Below the pieces are notes generated by a model that ran no database searches, was not told the origin of the DNA, and worked only from the letters and a program-made list of their open reading frames with translations. Positions 45,298 to 54,289 of a stretch of DNA of 64,000 nt are shown piece by piece (within the stretch, counting starts at the first letter, position 1; every line of letters starts with the position of its first letter). Position numbers and translations under genes: made by a program. The stretch is taken from the NCBI RefSeq assembly GCF_030036535.1, contig NZ_CP080387.1, positions 1,054,001 through 1,118,000 on the forward strand, written 5' to 3'. The DNA comes from Agrobacterium cucumeris. Lineage in GTDB: Bacteria > Pseudomonadota > Alphaproteobacteria > Rhizobiales > Rhizobiaceae.

Positions 45298-45426
45298 GAT
45301 ACTTTCCCCGGCGAAGAAGCCTGTTCGATAGGCGGCAATCTACCGGCGGAATGGTTAATGCTTGGTTTATTTCACCCGTATTTGCGGTTTCGTTCGTAAC
45401 CTTTTGAACCGCGCATGTCCGGCCAA

Positions 45427-46506
45427 TCAGGCTTTTTCACCGCTTTTTCCGCCGCTTAAATCGGGCGTGAGGTCGGACATGAAATCACCGATCCCCGGCC
45501 GCTTCACCGCACGAAACGGCAGCGGGCGGCAAAGGTCCATCGCTGCAATACCGATTCGCGCCGTCATCAGGCCGTTGATGACGCCTTCGCCGAGGCGGGC
45601 GGAAAGCTTCGAGGCAAGCCCGTGTCCAAGGACCTGCTGGGCGAGACCATCTCCAACCGCGATGGAACCCGTGACGGCCAGATGGGCGACGACGTCGCGC
45701 AACAGCCGGAGCATGCCGAGCGTACCGGGGCGGCCGCCATAAAGCTCCGCCATGCCCCGAACCAGTCGCGTCACTTCGAACAGAACATAAGCGAGATCGA
45801 CGATGGCACGCGGGCTGACGGCGGTGACCACGGAGACACGCTTGGAGGAATTGAGAATCAGCGCCCGTGCCTGCCTGTCGAGCGGCGCCAGCAATTCACG
45901 CTCGGCAAGCTCGATGAGATGCGGGCCGTCGATCACATCGTTTTCTGTATCTTTCAGCGCCGCACGGCCCTTGGCCGTTTCGGCCCGGTGGGAGAGAACG
46001 GCATTAAGGCGGGTGATGACGGCACGGGCGGGTTTCGGGCTCTTGTCGAGGCTCGCCGTCTCGGCATCGGCCTTGAGAGACTGCACGGCGTTGAGCCGCA
46101 TGATGCCGAAGACTTCCCGCCCGACAAGGACGAGAACGGCGAAGAGCGCGACGATAAGGGCGATGCTCGCCGTGTAACCCAGCCAGTCGGAGCGGGAGAA
46201 CAGGTTGCGGATAAGCTGATCTGCCCAGAGGCCGAAGGCGAGCGAGAACAGAACGCCAAGCGCGCCGAGCGCGAGCTTGCCGAAAGAGAAGCGGTTTTTC
46301 TTCGGCGAGGCCACTGGCAATGCGGCCGCATCGATCTCCTCCGGCGCCAGAAACGGATCGTCCTCGTCCGGCGTCAATGAAATCTCGGTGTCGAAGCTGC
46401 GCGGGGCACGTTTCTGCGCCGGCGACGGCCGTGCCGTCTCCTCTGTCTCGAGCGTGAAGGCTGCCGGGCGGCGGGCCTGCGGATCGTTGTGTGTGGGAGC
46501 CTTCAT
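45427..46506 (-). CDS. YcjF-like inner-membrane protein (UPF0283/TIGR01620)
   Basis: A 359-residue membrane protein. Residues 1-65 are polar; two membrane segments lie at about 78-96 and 112-130, and the C-terminal domain has G-x-x-L-x-R-L-L-R-D-V-V-A-H-L-A-V-T-G-S-I-A-V-G-D-G-L near 255-285. It overlaps ycjX-like by four bases (ATGA) as in E. coli, where ycjX-ycjF belong to the phage-shock and heat-shock regions. Function unknown. Confidence 0.88.
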   Translation of the reverse strand: MKAPTHNDPQARRPAAFTLETEETARPSPAQKRAPRSFDTEISLTPDEDDPFLAPEEIDAAALPVASPKKNRFSFGKLALGALGVLFSLAFGLWADQLIRNLFSRSDWLGYTASIALIVALFAVLVLVGREVFGIMRLNAVQSLKADAETASLDKSPKPARAVITRLNAVLSHRAETAKGRAALKDTENDVIDGPHLIELAERELLAPLDRQARALILNSSKRVSVVTAVSPRAIVDLAYVLFEVTRLVRGMAELYGGRPGTLGMLRLLRDVVAHLAVTGSIAVGDGLAQQVLGHGLASKLSARLGEGVINGLMTARIGIAAMDLCRPLPFRAVKRPGIGDFMSDLTPDLSGGKSGEKA

Positions 46507-47981
46507 GCGAGCTTGTCTCCGAACAGGAACTGCATGGCGCGGTCGAGCCTGATATGGGGAACGGAAAGCCGGATGCCGCCGCTGCCCGGCTCGTCCACAT
46601 TGGGCGGGCGGAAGCGCACGACATTGACATCCGGCAGCGTCGCCTTGTCGCCATCCTCGTCTATGCTGCGAAACAACGGCTCCGGGTCTTCGGGCAGGTC
46701 GCCGGGAAAGATCGCTGTTTTGCGATTGCCGTCGAAGGTCTCGCCATTGATGGTTTCTCCAGCCATCGGCGTACCGACGATAACCGGAAGCTCGTGGCCG
46801 TCCTGACGCACGCTTGCCTCTCTGGTGGCGCGCACGGAAGCAAGCGCCATGACCTCGATGCCGGCGCCGTTCATGCCGATGGTGGTGATGGCGCGGTCCA
46901 CCAGACGACGGGTCAGCCGCTCCAGCCGGTCATGGCTTTCGTGATGCAGATGGTCGGCCTTGGTGGCGGCAATCAGCACCTTGTCGATGCGCCGGCCGAT
47001 CAGCGAGGATAACAGACTATTGGTGCCGGGGCGGAAACAGGCAAGCACATCGCCCAGCGCCCGTTCCAGATCCTGAACGGCCTCCGGTCCGCGATTGACG
47101 GCCTGCAGCGTGTCGATCAGCACGATCTGACGGTCGAGACGGGCGAAATGCTCGCGGAAGAAAGGTTTGACCACGATCGACTTATAGGCGTCGTAACGCC
47201 GCTCCATCATCGCCCGCAGCGAACCCTTTGGCGCTTTTTCGTCGGTCAGCCCCGGCAGGGGCGCAAAGGTCAGCGCCGGAGAACCTTCCAGATCGCCCGG
47301 CATCAGGAAACGGCCGGGCGGCAGGGTGGAGAGCGATCTCTCGTCGGACTTGCAGGCTTTCAGATAGGCCGCGAAACTTTCCGCCAGCCGCCGCGCCGTC
47401 ATCTCATCGGCAGGTGCATTGATATCGAGCGAAGAGGCTATCGCCAGCCATTCCTGCGCCAGCTCGGCGCGGATGCCGCTCCCGGCAAGTGCGACGGTCG
47501 CGTCACTGAACTGTTTGTAATCCTGTGACAGAAGCGGCAGGTCGAGCAGCCATTCGCCGGGATAATCGACGATATCGATGGATAGCTTGCCGGCCGAGAA
47601 CCACCGGCCCCAGCCGCTGGCGCTCTGGTAATCCAGCGTGATCCTGAGTTCCGAGATTGCCCGCGTCGAATCCGGCCACAGCCTGTCGCGCACCAGCGCC
47701 TGAATATGGTCTTCGTACTGGAAGCGGGGAATGGCATCGTCCGGCTGCGGCTCGAGGCGCACATTCGAGACGCGGCCTGACCGCATGGCCTCGAATAAGG
47801 GCAGGCGACCGCCGTTCAGGAGGTTGTGGACGAGGGAGGAAATGAAAACCGTCTTTCCCGCCCGCGAAAGGCCTGTAACGCCAAGCCGCAATGTCGGATG
47901 GGTAAGGTTGCTCGCACGGTCGGCCAGATTATCGAGCGCGATAAGCGCACTGTCTGTCAGGGACGTCAGAGAAGGCGGCAA
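46503..47981 (-). CDS. YcjX-family ATP/GTP-binding protein (DUF463)
   Basis: A 492-residue P-loop protein. The Walker A is G-L-S-R-A-G-K-T near residues 37-44. D-Y-P-G-E-W-L-L-D-L-P-L-L (Walker B region) lies near 138 and I-A-A-T-K-A-D-H-L-H-H (base recognition, N/TKxD-like) near 335. It is the first gene of the ycjX-ycjF pair. In E. coli the pair is induced by phage-shock stress. Confidence 0.9.
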   Translation of the reverse strand: MPPSLTSLTDSALIALDNLADRASNLTHPTLRLGVTGLSRAGKTVFISSLVHNLLNGGRLPLFEAMRSGRVSNVRLEPQPDDAIPRFQYEDHIQALVRDRLWPDSTRAISELRITLDYQSASGWGRWFSAGKLSIDIVDYPGEWLLDLPLLSQDYKQFSDATVALAGSGIRAELAQEWLAIASSLDINAPADEMTARRLAESFAAYLKACKSDERSLSTLPPGRFLMPGDLEGSPALTFAPLPGLTDEKAPKGSLRAMMERRYDAYKSIVVKPFFREHFARLDRQIVLIDTLQAVNRGPEAVQDLERALGDVLACFRPGTNSLLSSLIGRRIDKVLIAATKADHLHHESHDRLERLTRRLVDRAITTIGMNGAGIEVMALASVRATREASVRQDGHELPVIVGTPMAGETINGETFDGNRKTAIFPGDLPEDPEPLFRSIDEDGDKATLPDVNVVRFRPPNVDEPGSGGIRLSVPHIRLDRAMQFLFGDKLA

Positions 47982-48112
47982 TGGCAGTTTCCCGGCTGTG
48001 GTTCATGATCACGGCTGCAATATAGGAAGTCGCGGCTGCCCAAAAAAGAAGCGCCCCGGTGGATTTTCACGGCAGCCGCCATCGGCGGTGGTTCCGTCAC
48101 GCGTTGGGGCTG

Positions 48113-48622
48113 CTACTTGCCGGGTGAGAGAAAATCGACCAGTCGCCAGCGATCCGCGCCGTTTACAGCACTGCCGTCGTGATCGAGTACGGCAAGCCCT
48201 GCTGTCGGGAAACCGGAGGGCAGGGCGGCATGCAGCAGATCTTCGCCGATCATCGCTTCCAGTGTCGCTTCCATGGTGGGGTTATGGCCCACCAGCATCA
48301 CCGAACCAGCATCCGTCTGCGCTGCGATGAGGGAGAGATAGGTTTCGCTGCGGGCATTATACATTTCATCGACATAGGCGATTTCGATGCCTTCGTTGAA
48401 AGCGCGCTGCCAGGCCTGCGTGGTCTGCCGGCAGCGTGCAGCGGTGGAGGATAAGAGCATGTCGGGGCGGTAACGCCGGTCGGCGGCAAGGTCGGCAACG
48501 ATCTCCGCCTCGGCAAAACCTGCTTCATTCAATCCACGGTCGAAATCGCGTTCCCCCGGCGCCGCCCAGGCGGCTTTGGCGTGGCGCAAAAGATAAACTC
48601 GCTTCGGATGAGAATCTGTCAA
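48113..48622 (-). CDS. SixA-like histidine phosphatase
   Basis: A 169-residue histidine-phosphatase-superfamily protein. The catalytic R-H is in Y-L-L-R-H-A-K-A-A-W near residue 11; L-N-E-A-G-F near 28; the second catalytic His is in V-G-H-N-P-T-M-E near 112. E. coli SixA removes phosphate from Hpt domains or from PTS phosphocarriers; an Hpt protein is encoded 7 kb away, but no direct link is shown. Confidence 0.85.
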   Translation of the reverse strand: MTDSHPKRVYLLRHAKAAWAAPGERDFDRGLNEAGFAEAEIVADLAADRRYRPDMLLSSTAARCRQTTQAWQRAFNEGIEIAYVDEMYNARSETYLSLIAAQTDAGSVMLVGHNPTMEATLEAMIGEDLLHAALPSGFPTAGLAVLDHDGSAVNGADRWRLVDFLSPGK

Positions 48623-48826
48623 GGGCAGGAACCGGCGTTCGAAACTCTGGGGTACAGCCGGATGCTACAGGATAGGATCAAGGGACCGCAAGTCCTCTTT
48701 CCTGTTGGCAAGTCGCATTGAAGTGATCGAAGAACAGATCGCCTCGACGCCAATAAAGGATAAAAATTAGTCATTTAGATGATTTTTGTGTCAGTTTTAA
48801 AAATGCCTGAAAACTGATCTGTAGAC

Positions 48827-48855
48827 TTGAACCGGCCTATATCATTGGAGTATAC
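48827..48855 (+). promoter_or_regulatory. Housekeeping-type promoter of dksA-like gene
   Basis: TTGAAC (48827-48832), 17-base spacer, GTATAC (48850-48855). It fits the rhizobial sigma-70 consensus CTTGAC-N17-CTATAT. Transcription would start near 48862, about 30 bases before the TTG at 48892. Confidence 0.6.
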
Positions 48856-48891
48856 ACCGCCGCATTGAGATGTTCTTCGAGGAGAATCGCG

Positions 48892-49311
48892 TTGAGTGAG
48901 AAGATCGATCTTAGCAAATATGTACTCTCGGAAGACGACGAGTTCATGAATGCCAGCCAGCGGGCCTACTTCCGCGCGAAGCTGGTCGCCTGGAAAAATG
49001 ACATCCTGAGAGAAGCGCGCGAGACCCTCGGACATCTCGCCGAAGAAAGCGCCAATCACCCCGATCTCGCTGACCGGGCTTCATCCGAAACAGACCGGGC
49101 GATCGAACTTCGCGCCCGCGACCGTCAGCGCAAGCTGATTTCCAAAATCGATGCGGCTCTTCAGCGGATCGAAGACGGCACCTACGGTTTCTGTGAGGAA
49201 ACGGGTGAACCTATCGGCCTCAAGCGTCTTGACGCCCGCCCGATAGCGACACTTTCCATCGAGGCGCAGGAACGTCACGAGCGTCGCGAAAAAGTTTATC
49301 GCGACGAATAA
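48892..49311 (+). CDS. dksA: DksA/TraR-family transcription factor with one cysteine
   Basis: A 139-residue DksA. TTG 48892 has AGGAGA at 48880-48885. The coiled coil has Asp residues at its tip (D61 and D68 in D-R-A-S-S-E-T-D). The zinc finger of E. coli DksA is reduced to C101; the other three positions are Thr, Ser and Ala (C-E-E-T and L-S-I-E-A). It should act with ppGpp on RNA polymerase, as known in zinc-less DksA proteins. Confidence 0.93.
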   Translation: MSEKIDLSKYVLSEDDEFMNASQRAYFRAKLVAWKNDILREARETLGHLAEESANHPDLADRASSETDRAIELRARDRQRKLISKIDAALQRIEDGTYGFCEETGEPIGLKRLDARPIATLSIEAQERHERREKVYRDE

Positions 49312-49367
49312 CAAGGCTGCTGTGCCGGACGCTGCCGCGAACCGGCCATCTCAAGCACCGGACATAC

Positions 49368-49399
49368 AAAAAGGGCACGGAATTATTCCGTGCCCTTTT
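49368..49399. terminator. Bidirectional terminator between dksA and FliO-like genes
   Basis: Perfect stem GGGCACGGAA / TTCCGTGCCC with a three-base loop, flanked by AAAAA and TTTT, so it works on both strands. Confidence 0.9.
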
Positions 49400-49424
49400 G
49401 CATTGAAGCTCCATGCGCGCCGCC

Positions 49425-50693
49425 TCAGCGGTCGCGGGTAACGGAAAGCTCGCCGAAAATACGCGCCATTTCTTTCTGCACGTCACCATCTGGCGACGCT
49501 CCGGTAACTGGTGGCGAAACGGGTTCGTTTTTCTGCTGCTTTTCCGGGGCGGCGGCAATGGACGGTTCATTGTCCGCATCCCGGCTCTTGGCTATCTCGG
49601 CTTCGAGAAAGCTCTCGAAATCGCTGGCCAGCTCATCGGAAAATTTCGGCTCAGCGTCATTGGACGCAAAAGCGGGAGTTTCCGGTTTCGGCGGGAAAGG
49701 GGCCGGCGGTACATTCGGTTCGGACTTGAGGCCAGGAAGAACCCGCTCGCGTGCAGCGTCGAGAAAATCTGCGGCGCTGGATTGATCGAGCACCGGCTCA
49801 CGTGCGGCAAAAACCGGTGGAGCGATGACCGTCGGCCGTTCTTCCTCCACCTTTGCCTGCGTCACCTGTGCGGGAGCCGGCGAAACGACCGGTATCGGTG
49901 TTTGTACCGGAGCGGGCGTGAAGGGTTCCGCACGACGCGGTTCGCTGCGTTGGCCGGCCGTGTCGAGCGATGCGGCGACGGCTGGCACAGTGGTGGCTGC
50001 AGGAACAGCCGCAGCCACTGCTGACGACTGCGGCGTTGGGCGAGGGATTTCCCTCTCGGGCGCGGCCTGTCTCACCGGGGAAGCGGGCTCGCGAACTGCG
50101 ACCGGCGGCGGCGATACGGGTTGCGGTGGTGTCGATGGACGCGGCGGCAATGGTGACGTTGTTGCGGCCGGTTGTGCGGGGCGAGGAGCAGGTGCGGTGG
50201 GCTCCGGCCGTTGCTGCGGCTGCCTTACCGGTTCCTGTGACACGGGAGCCGGGGCTGGTGCTGGTACTGGTGCTGCGACGGGCTGCTGTTGCGGCAGGGC
50301 GGAGCGGCGTTCCTGGGGAATGGACGGCTCGGCTCTCTTCGGCTCGCTTTCCTGACGCGGCAGTGCCTTCAGTTCCGGCTCCTGCACGTCCCTGACGATC
50401 GGGATTGCGCCGATACCGCTTTCGATGACGATATCTGTCGGCCCGCCAATCATCACCAGGTGCTCGACATTGTCGCGGCGAACCAGCACCAGACGGCGGC
50501 GCGCATCAACGGCCGTCGCGTCGAGAACCTGCAGGCGCGGCTGCCGGTTGCGCCCACCACGGATAAACGGCGACGAGCCGCTGCGCCTGCGCAGAAGCCA
50601 TAAAGCAATCGCCAGAACGAGAAGCGCCACACCCACACCGACGACGGCGACGATGAGATTGTTTCCATAGGTGCCGATAAAATCATCCATCAT
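49425..50693 (-). CDS. FliO/MopB-like membrane protein with long Pro-rich tail
   Basis: A protein of about 422 residues. ATG 50693 has AAGGG eight bases upstream; ATG 50702 is too close to the purines. A membrane segment (about 11-34) is followed by the FliO-type domain: L-Q-V-L-D-A-T-A-V-D-A-R-R-R-L-V-L-V-R-R-D-N-V-E-H-L-V-M-I-G-G-P-T-D (56-90). The remaining 330 residues are Pro/Ala/Gln-rich and disordered. FliO helps assemble the flagellar export gate, but here the gene is not in a flagellar cluster, and FliO is normally about 100-150 residues. Function thus uncertain. Confidence 0.72.
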   Translation of the reverse strand: MMDDFIGTYGNNLIVAVVGVGVALLVLAIALWLLRRRSGSSPFIRGGRNRQPRLQVLDATAVDARRRLVLVRRDNVEHLVMIGGPTDIVIESGIGAIPIVRDVQEPELKALPRQESEPKRAEPSIPQERRSALPQQQPVAAPVPAPAPAPVSQEPVRQPQQRPEPTAPAPRPAQPAATTSPLPPRPSTPPQPVSPPPVAVREPASPVRQAAPEREIPRPTPQSSAVAAAVPAATTVPAVAASLDTAGQRSEPRRAEPFTPAPVQTPIPVVSPAPAQVTQAKVEEERPTVIAPPVFAAREPVLDQSSAADFLDAARERVLPGLKSEPNVPPAPFPPKPETPAFASNDAEPKFSDELASDFESFLEAEIAKSRDADNEPSIAAAPEKQQKNEPVSPPVTGASPDGDVQKEMARIFGELSVTRDR

Positions 50694-50702
50694 GGAGATC
50701 AT

Positions 50703-51034
50703 CCCTTCAGATTTTTTCGAGCAATTAATATTGCCGTGGTTCTTATAGTGTGAACGTCAAGCAGGAAAAGACGATTTTTTTGGACGCGATACAAGGTTTA
50801 TCCGTCACCGTCCCCCTGGAACACAAAACCGGTTGGTGCGGCTTTCGGTTCCCTCGTCGACTGAAACGCCTGTGTATTGCGCCTCTCAGGCCGTTTTCCC
50901 TGTGCGTTTTTAAGCCTTTGTGGCCCGGCGGAGCTTTTTGATGCTCAAGCGAGTTGCTACAAGAAATTTTAACGCCCGATTCCGTCGAGGACCGTGGCTG
51001 ACCGAATGACGACCTGCACGACTGCGAGGCCAAG
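50703..51034. other. Intergenic region between FliO-like and cckA genes
   Basis: A 332-base divergent region without a convincing gene. GGAAC-like inverted sequence lies at about 50816-50850. It should hold the promoters for both genes. No CtrA box of the exact form is seen. Confidence 0.4.
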
Positions 51035-53620
51035 ATGACACGGGTGCGCGAGACAAGCGACAACGACCTTCCGCTGGTGGACAGGCGTGCCCGTTCCGGC
51101 ACGGTTTTGCGCATCCTGCTTCTGGCGCTGGTGCTGATCGCCGCCGCCGCGGCCTTCGTGTATTTCAAGAACTCTTTGGAAAACGAAATCGTGCTCGGCA
51201 TTCTTGGCGTGCTGGCGATGATGGGCATCTTTTTTCTGGTGTCGTCGATCATCGGTTTCATCGAGGTCATGCCGCAGTCGCAATCGGACGGGCTTGCCCG
51301 CCGTTTCCTGTCGGCCCATCCCGAAGGCACGCTGATCACCGATGCCAAGGGGCATATGGTTTATGCCAACGCCACCTATTGCCGCATGAGCGGCACCACC
51401 AGGGCGAGCGATATACAGAGCCTTGAAACGCTTTTGTCGCGCAGCCGGGAATCGACCGAGGCGCTTTACCGGCTCATCAATGTGCTGCGGGAAGGCCGCG
51501 ACGGTTACGAGGAGTTCCGGCTGCAGAAGCCGCTTGGCGAGGATGCGAGCGCCGGGCCGCATTGGTACAGGCTTAAAGGCCGTGTGCTGAAGGATGCGGG
51601 CGGTGAGGGGCTGCACGTTTTCCAGATCGCCGACATCACGCCGGAGCGTGAGGATCAGGAACGGTTCTTCCGCGAATTACAGAATGCCATCGATTATCTC
51701 GACCACGCGCCGGCCGGTTTCTTTTCCGCCGGACGCAAGGGCGAGATCGTTTATCTGAACGCCACCCTGTCGGAATGGCTGGGCATCGATCTGGCGCAGT
51801 TTTCGCCCGGTTCGATGACCGTGTCCGACATCGTCGCTGGCGAAGGCATGGCGCTGATCGAATCCGTCCATCCGCAGGGCAGCGCCAAGCGCACCGAAAT
51901 CCTTGATCTCGACATGCGCCGGGTGAACGGCCAGAGCATGCCGGCCCGCCTTGTGCATCAGGTCAGTTCCAAGGACGGTGCACCGGGCGAGAGCCGGACG
52001 ATCGTTCTGATGCGCCCCAAGGGGCAGGAGGATACGGAATCCTCCTCCGCCATGCGTTTCACGCGCTTTTTCAACAATACGCCGATGGCGATCGCTTCGC
52101 TGGATGGCGAAGGCCGCATTCTGCGCATCAATGCACCCTTCCTCAAGCTGTTTTCCGGCGTTGTCGGACGTGACGATATCGACCGCGGTGTGGCGCTCGA
52201 AACCGTCCTTCACGACAATGAGAAGCCGCGGCTGGAACAGGCCCTCGCCGAGGCGAAGGATCGTCAGGGCGATATCGCGCCGTTCGATTCGCGCCACCCG
52301 AGCGACGAGACCAGGCATTTCCGTTTCTACGTCAACGCCGTCATCGATCAGGACGACGAGGCGCCGGAAGAGGTGGCAATCGTTTATGCCATAGAGGTGA
52401 CGGAGCAGAAGGCGCTCGAAACCCAGATGGCGCAGACGCAGAAGATGAACGCCGTCGGCACGCTGGCGGGTGGCATTGCCCACGATTTCAACAATGTGCT
52501 GACTGCCATCCTGCTGTCGTCCGATCACTTGCTGCTGCAGGCGCGGCCCGCCGATCCGAGCTTTGCCGACCTCATGGAGATCAAGCGCAACGCCAACCGC
52601 GCGGCGGTTCTGGTGCGCCAGCTGCTGGCCTTCTCGCGCAAGCAGACCATGCGCCCGGCGGTGCTGAACCTGACCGACGTGATCGGCGATCTGCGCATGC
52701 TGGTCGACCGGTTGATTTCCGGAACCAATGTCAAGCTCGAGGTGGATTATGGCCGCGATCTCTGGCCGGTAAAGACCGACCTGTCGCAATTCGAGCAGGT
52801 GCTGATCAATCTCTGCGTCAATGCGCGTGATGCCATGCCTGATGGTGGCAAGATCACCATCCGCACCCGTAATGTGGATGCGAAGGAGGCGGCTGCGCTT
52901 GGCCGTCCGGAAGTTCCGGCGGAAGACATGGTCATGGTCGAGGTCGGCGATAACGGCACCGGCATTCCGCCTGAAATCATGGACAAGATTTTCGAACCCT
53001 TCTTCACGACCAAGGAAGTCGGCAAGGGCACCGGTCTCGGCCTGTCGATGGTCTATGGCATCGTCAAGCAGTCCGGCGGTTACATCTATCCCGAATCGGA
53101 AGTGGGCAAGGGCACTGCGTTCCGCATCTACCTGCCGCGCCATGTGGTGGAAGCCGTTGCGGGCCAGCAGCCCGGTGAAGCAGCGCTCACCCCGGTCGCG
53201 ACACCCGAGCCGGTGAAGGAAGAACCGCTGGACCTCACCGGCAACTCCGCTGTCGTGCTTCTGGTGGAGGACGAGGAGGCGGTGCGACGCGGCGGCAAGC
53301 GCATGCTGGAAACCCGTGGCTACACCGTGCATGAGGCGGGCTCCGGCACCGAGGCGCTGGAGGTGATGGAGGAGCTGGACGGCAAGGTCGATATCGTCGT
53401 TTCCGATGTGGTGATGCCTGAAATGGACGGCCCTTCGTTGCTGCGGGAACTGCGCAAGTCCTATCCCGACCTGAAGTTCATCTTCGTGTCCGGTTATGCG
53501 GAGGACGCCTTTGCGAAAAACCTGCCGGCAGATGCCAAATTCGGCTTCCTGCCGAAGCCGTTCTCCCTGAAGCAGCTGGCGATCGCCGTGCGCGAAATGC
53601 TGGATGACAATGCCGGGTGA
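51035..53620 (+). CDS. cckA: Cell-cycle hybrid histidine kinase CckA
   Basis: An 861-residue bifunctional kinase/phosphatase of the CckA-ChpT-CtrA phosphorelay. Two membrane segments lie at about 26-43 and 52-74; PAS-like sensor regions cover about 90-460. The DHp His is H483 in [11 protein letters not shown]. The ATPase has [17 protein letters not shown] and G-K-G-T-G-L-G-L-S. The receiver domain is at the C-terminus, with phospho-Asp D791 in I-V-V-S-D-V-V-M-P. CckA controls CtrA, which may bind the box at 3790. The gene lies next to clpS and clpA. Confidence 0.92.
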   Translation: MTRVRETSDNDLPLVDRRARSGTVLRILLLALVLIAAAAAFVYFKNSLENEIVLGILGVLAMMGIFFLVSSIIGFIEVMPQSQSDGLARRFLSAHPEGTLITDAKGHMVYANATYCRMSGTTRASDIQSLETLLSRSRESTEALYRLINVLREGRDGYEEFRLQKPLGEDASAGPHWYRLKGRVLKDAGGEGLHVFQIADITPEREDQERFFRELQNAIDYLDHAPAGFFSAGRKGEIVYLNATLSEWLGIDLAQFSPGSMTVSDIVAGEGMALIESVHPQGSAKRTEILDLDMRRVNGQSMPARLVHQVSSKDGAPGESRTIVLMRPKGQEDTESSSAMRFTRFFNNTPMAIASLDGEGRILRINAPFLKLFSGVVGRDDIDRGVALETVLHDNEKPRLEQALAEAKDRQGDIAPFDSRHPSDETRHFRFYVNAVIDQDDEAPEEVAIVYAIEVTEQKALETQMAQTQKMNAVGTLAGGIAHDFNNVLTAILLSSDHLLLQARPADPSFADLMEIKRNANRAAVLVRQLLAFSRKQTMRPAVLNLTDVIGDLRMLVDRLISGTNVKLEVDYGRDLWPVKTDLSQFEQVLINLCVNARDAMPDGGKITIRTRNVDAKEAAALGRPEVPAEDMVMVEVGDNGTGIPPEIMDKIFEPFFTTKEVGKGTGLGLSMVYGIVKQSGGYIYPESEVGKGTAFRIYLPRHVVEAVAGQQPGEAALTPVATPEPVKEEPLDLTGNSAVVLLVEDEEAVRRGGKRMLETRGYTVHEAGSGTEALEVMEELDGKVDIVVSDVVMPEMDGPSLLRELRKSYPDLKFIFVSGYAEDAFAKNLPADAKFGFLPKPFSLKQLAIAVREMLDDNAG

Positions 53621-53925
53621 CAACGCCGGGTAAGAGGGAGTAACGGCAGGGCGGTGCGACAGAGATTCGCTTCCACTGTTGGTCACTGCAGCCCTTTCCG
53701 ACGGGCCGAAAACACGCCGCCATCGCCGGTTTGTCTGCGCCCACCCTCAGGAAGCCGTCACATCCCTACTTTTCCCGCGGTTTGCCCCTTCCCAAACGCA
53801 ATAGTGATTGCGCCGTTGCGCAAGGGGCTTAAAATCACGTCACGACGACCTAGATATGAAGAGGCGAAGTTCTCCCTGCTGGCGATGAGCTGTCGGTTCG
53901 AGAATAGTGTGGAGAATGATGAAAG
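53621..53925. other. Intergenic region between cckA and clpS
   Basis: About 305 bases without a credible gene. The first bases repeat a short phrase (GCCGGGTGACAA / GCCGGGTAAGAG). A promoter for clpS-clpA is expected here; an AT-richer stretch lies near 53830-53865 but I cannot define the boxes. Confidence 0.4.
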
Positions 53926-54279
53926 ATGATCGCTAGGCCGATCTACATGCAGGGCGAGGGCGACGGGGAAGAAGGCGGCAACAACCGCGGCACCTCCGTT
54001 ATCACCCGCGTCAAGGCAAAGACGAAAAGACCGAATTTGTACCGTGTTCTTTTACTGAATGACGACTACACTCCCATGGAGTTCGTCATCCACATTCTGG
54101 AGCGTTTTTTCCAGAAGGATCGCGAAGCGGCAACCCGTATCATGCTGCACGTGCACCAGCACGGCGTGGGAGAATGCGGGGTGTTTACATATGAGGTCGC
54201 AGAGACGAAAGTAAGCCAGGTCATGGATTTCGCCCGACAGCACCAGCATCCGCTGCAGTGCGTCATGGAAAAGAAATGA
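53926..54279 (+). CDS. clpS: ATP-dependent Clp protease adaptor ClpS
   Basis: A 117-residue N-degron adaptor that hands proteins with N-terminal Leu, Phe, Tyr or Trp to Clp[14 protein letters not shown] (about 44-55), [19 protein letters not shown] near 78-97 and the C-terminal L-Q-C-V-M-E are conserved. The N-terminal 33 residues are flexible. Aat, which makes such N-degrons, is encoded at 14.3 kb. clpA follows after 10 bases. An internal ATG at 53947 is possible. Confidence 0.95.
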   Translation: MIARPIYMQGEGDGEEGGNNRGTSVITRVKAKTKRPNLYRVLLLNDDYTPMEFVIHILERFFQKDREAATRIMLHVHQHGVGECGVFTYEVAETKVSQVMDFARQHQHPLQCVMEKK

Positions 54280-54289
54280 GGATCGCAAC

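Noticed and set aside
50816..50850. A fourth copy of the 45-bp palindrome near 50.8 kb
   Set aside because: It has AAAACCGG and GGAAC/GTTCC ends, but the core and spacing differ from the other three.
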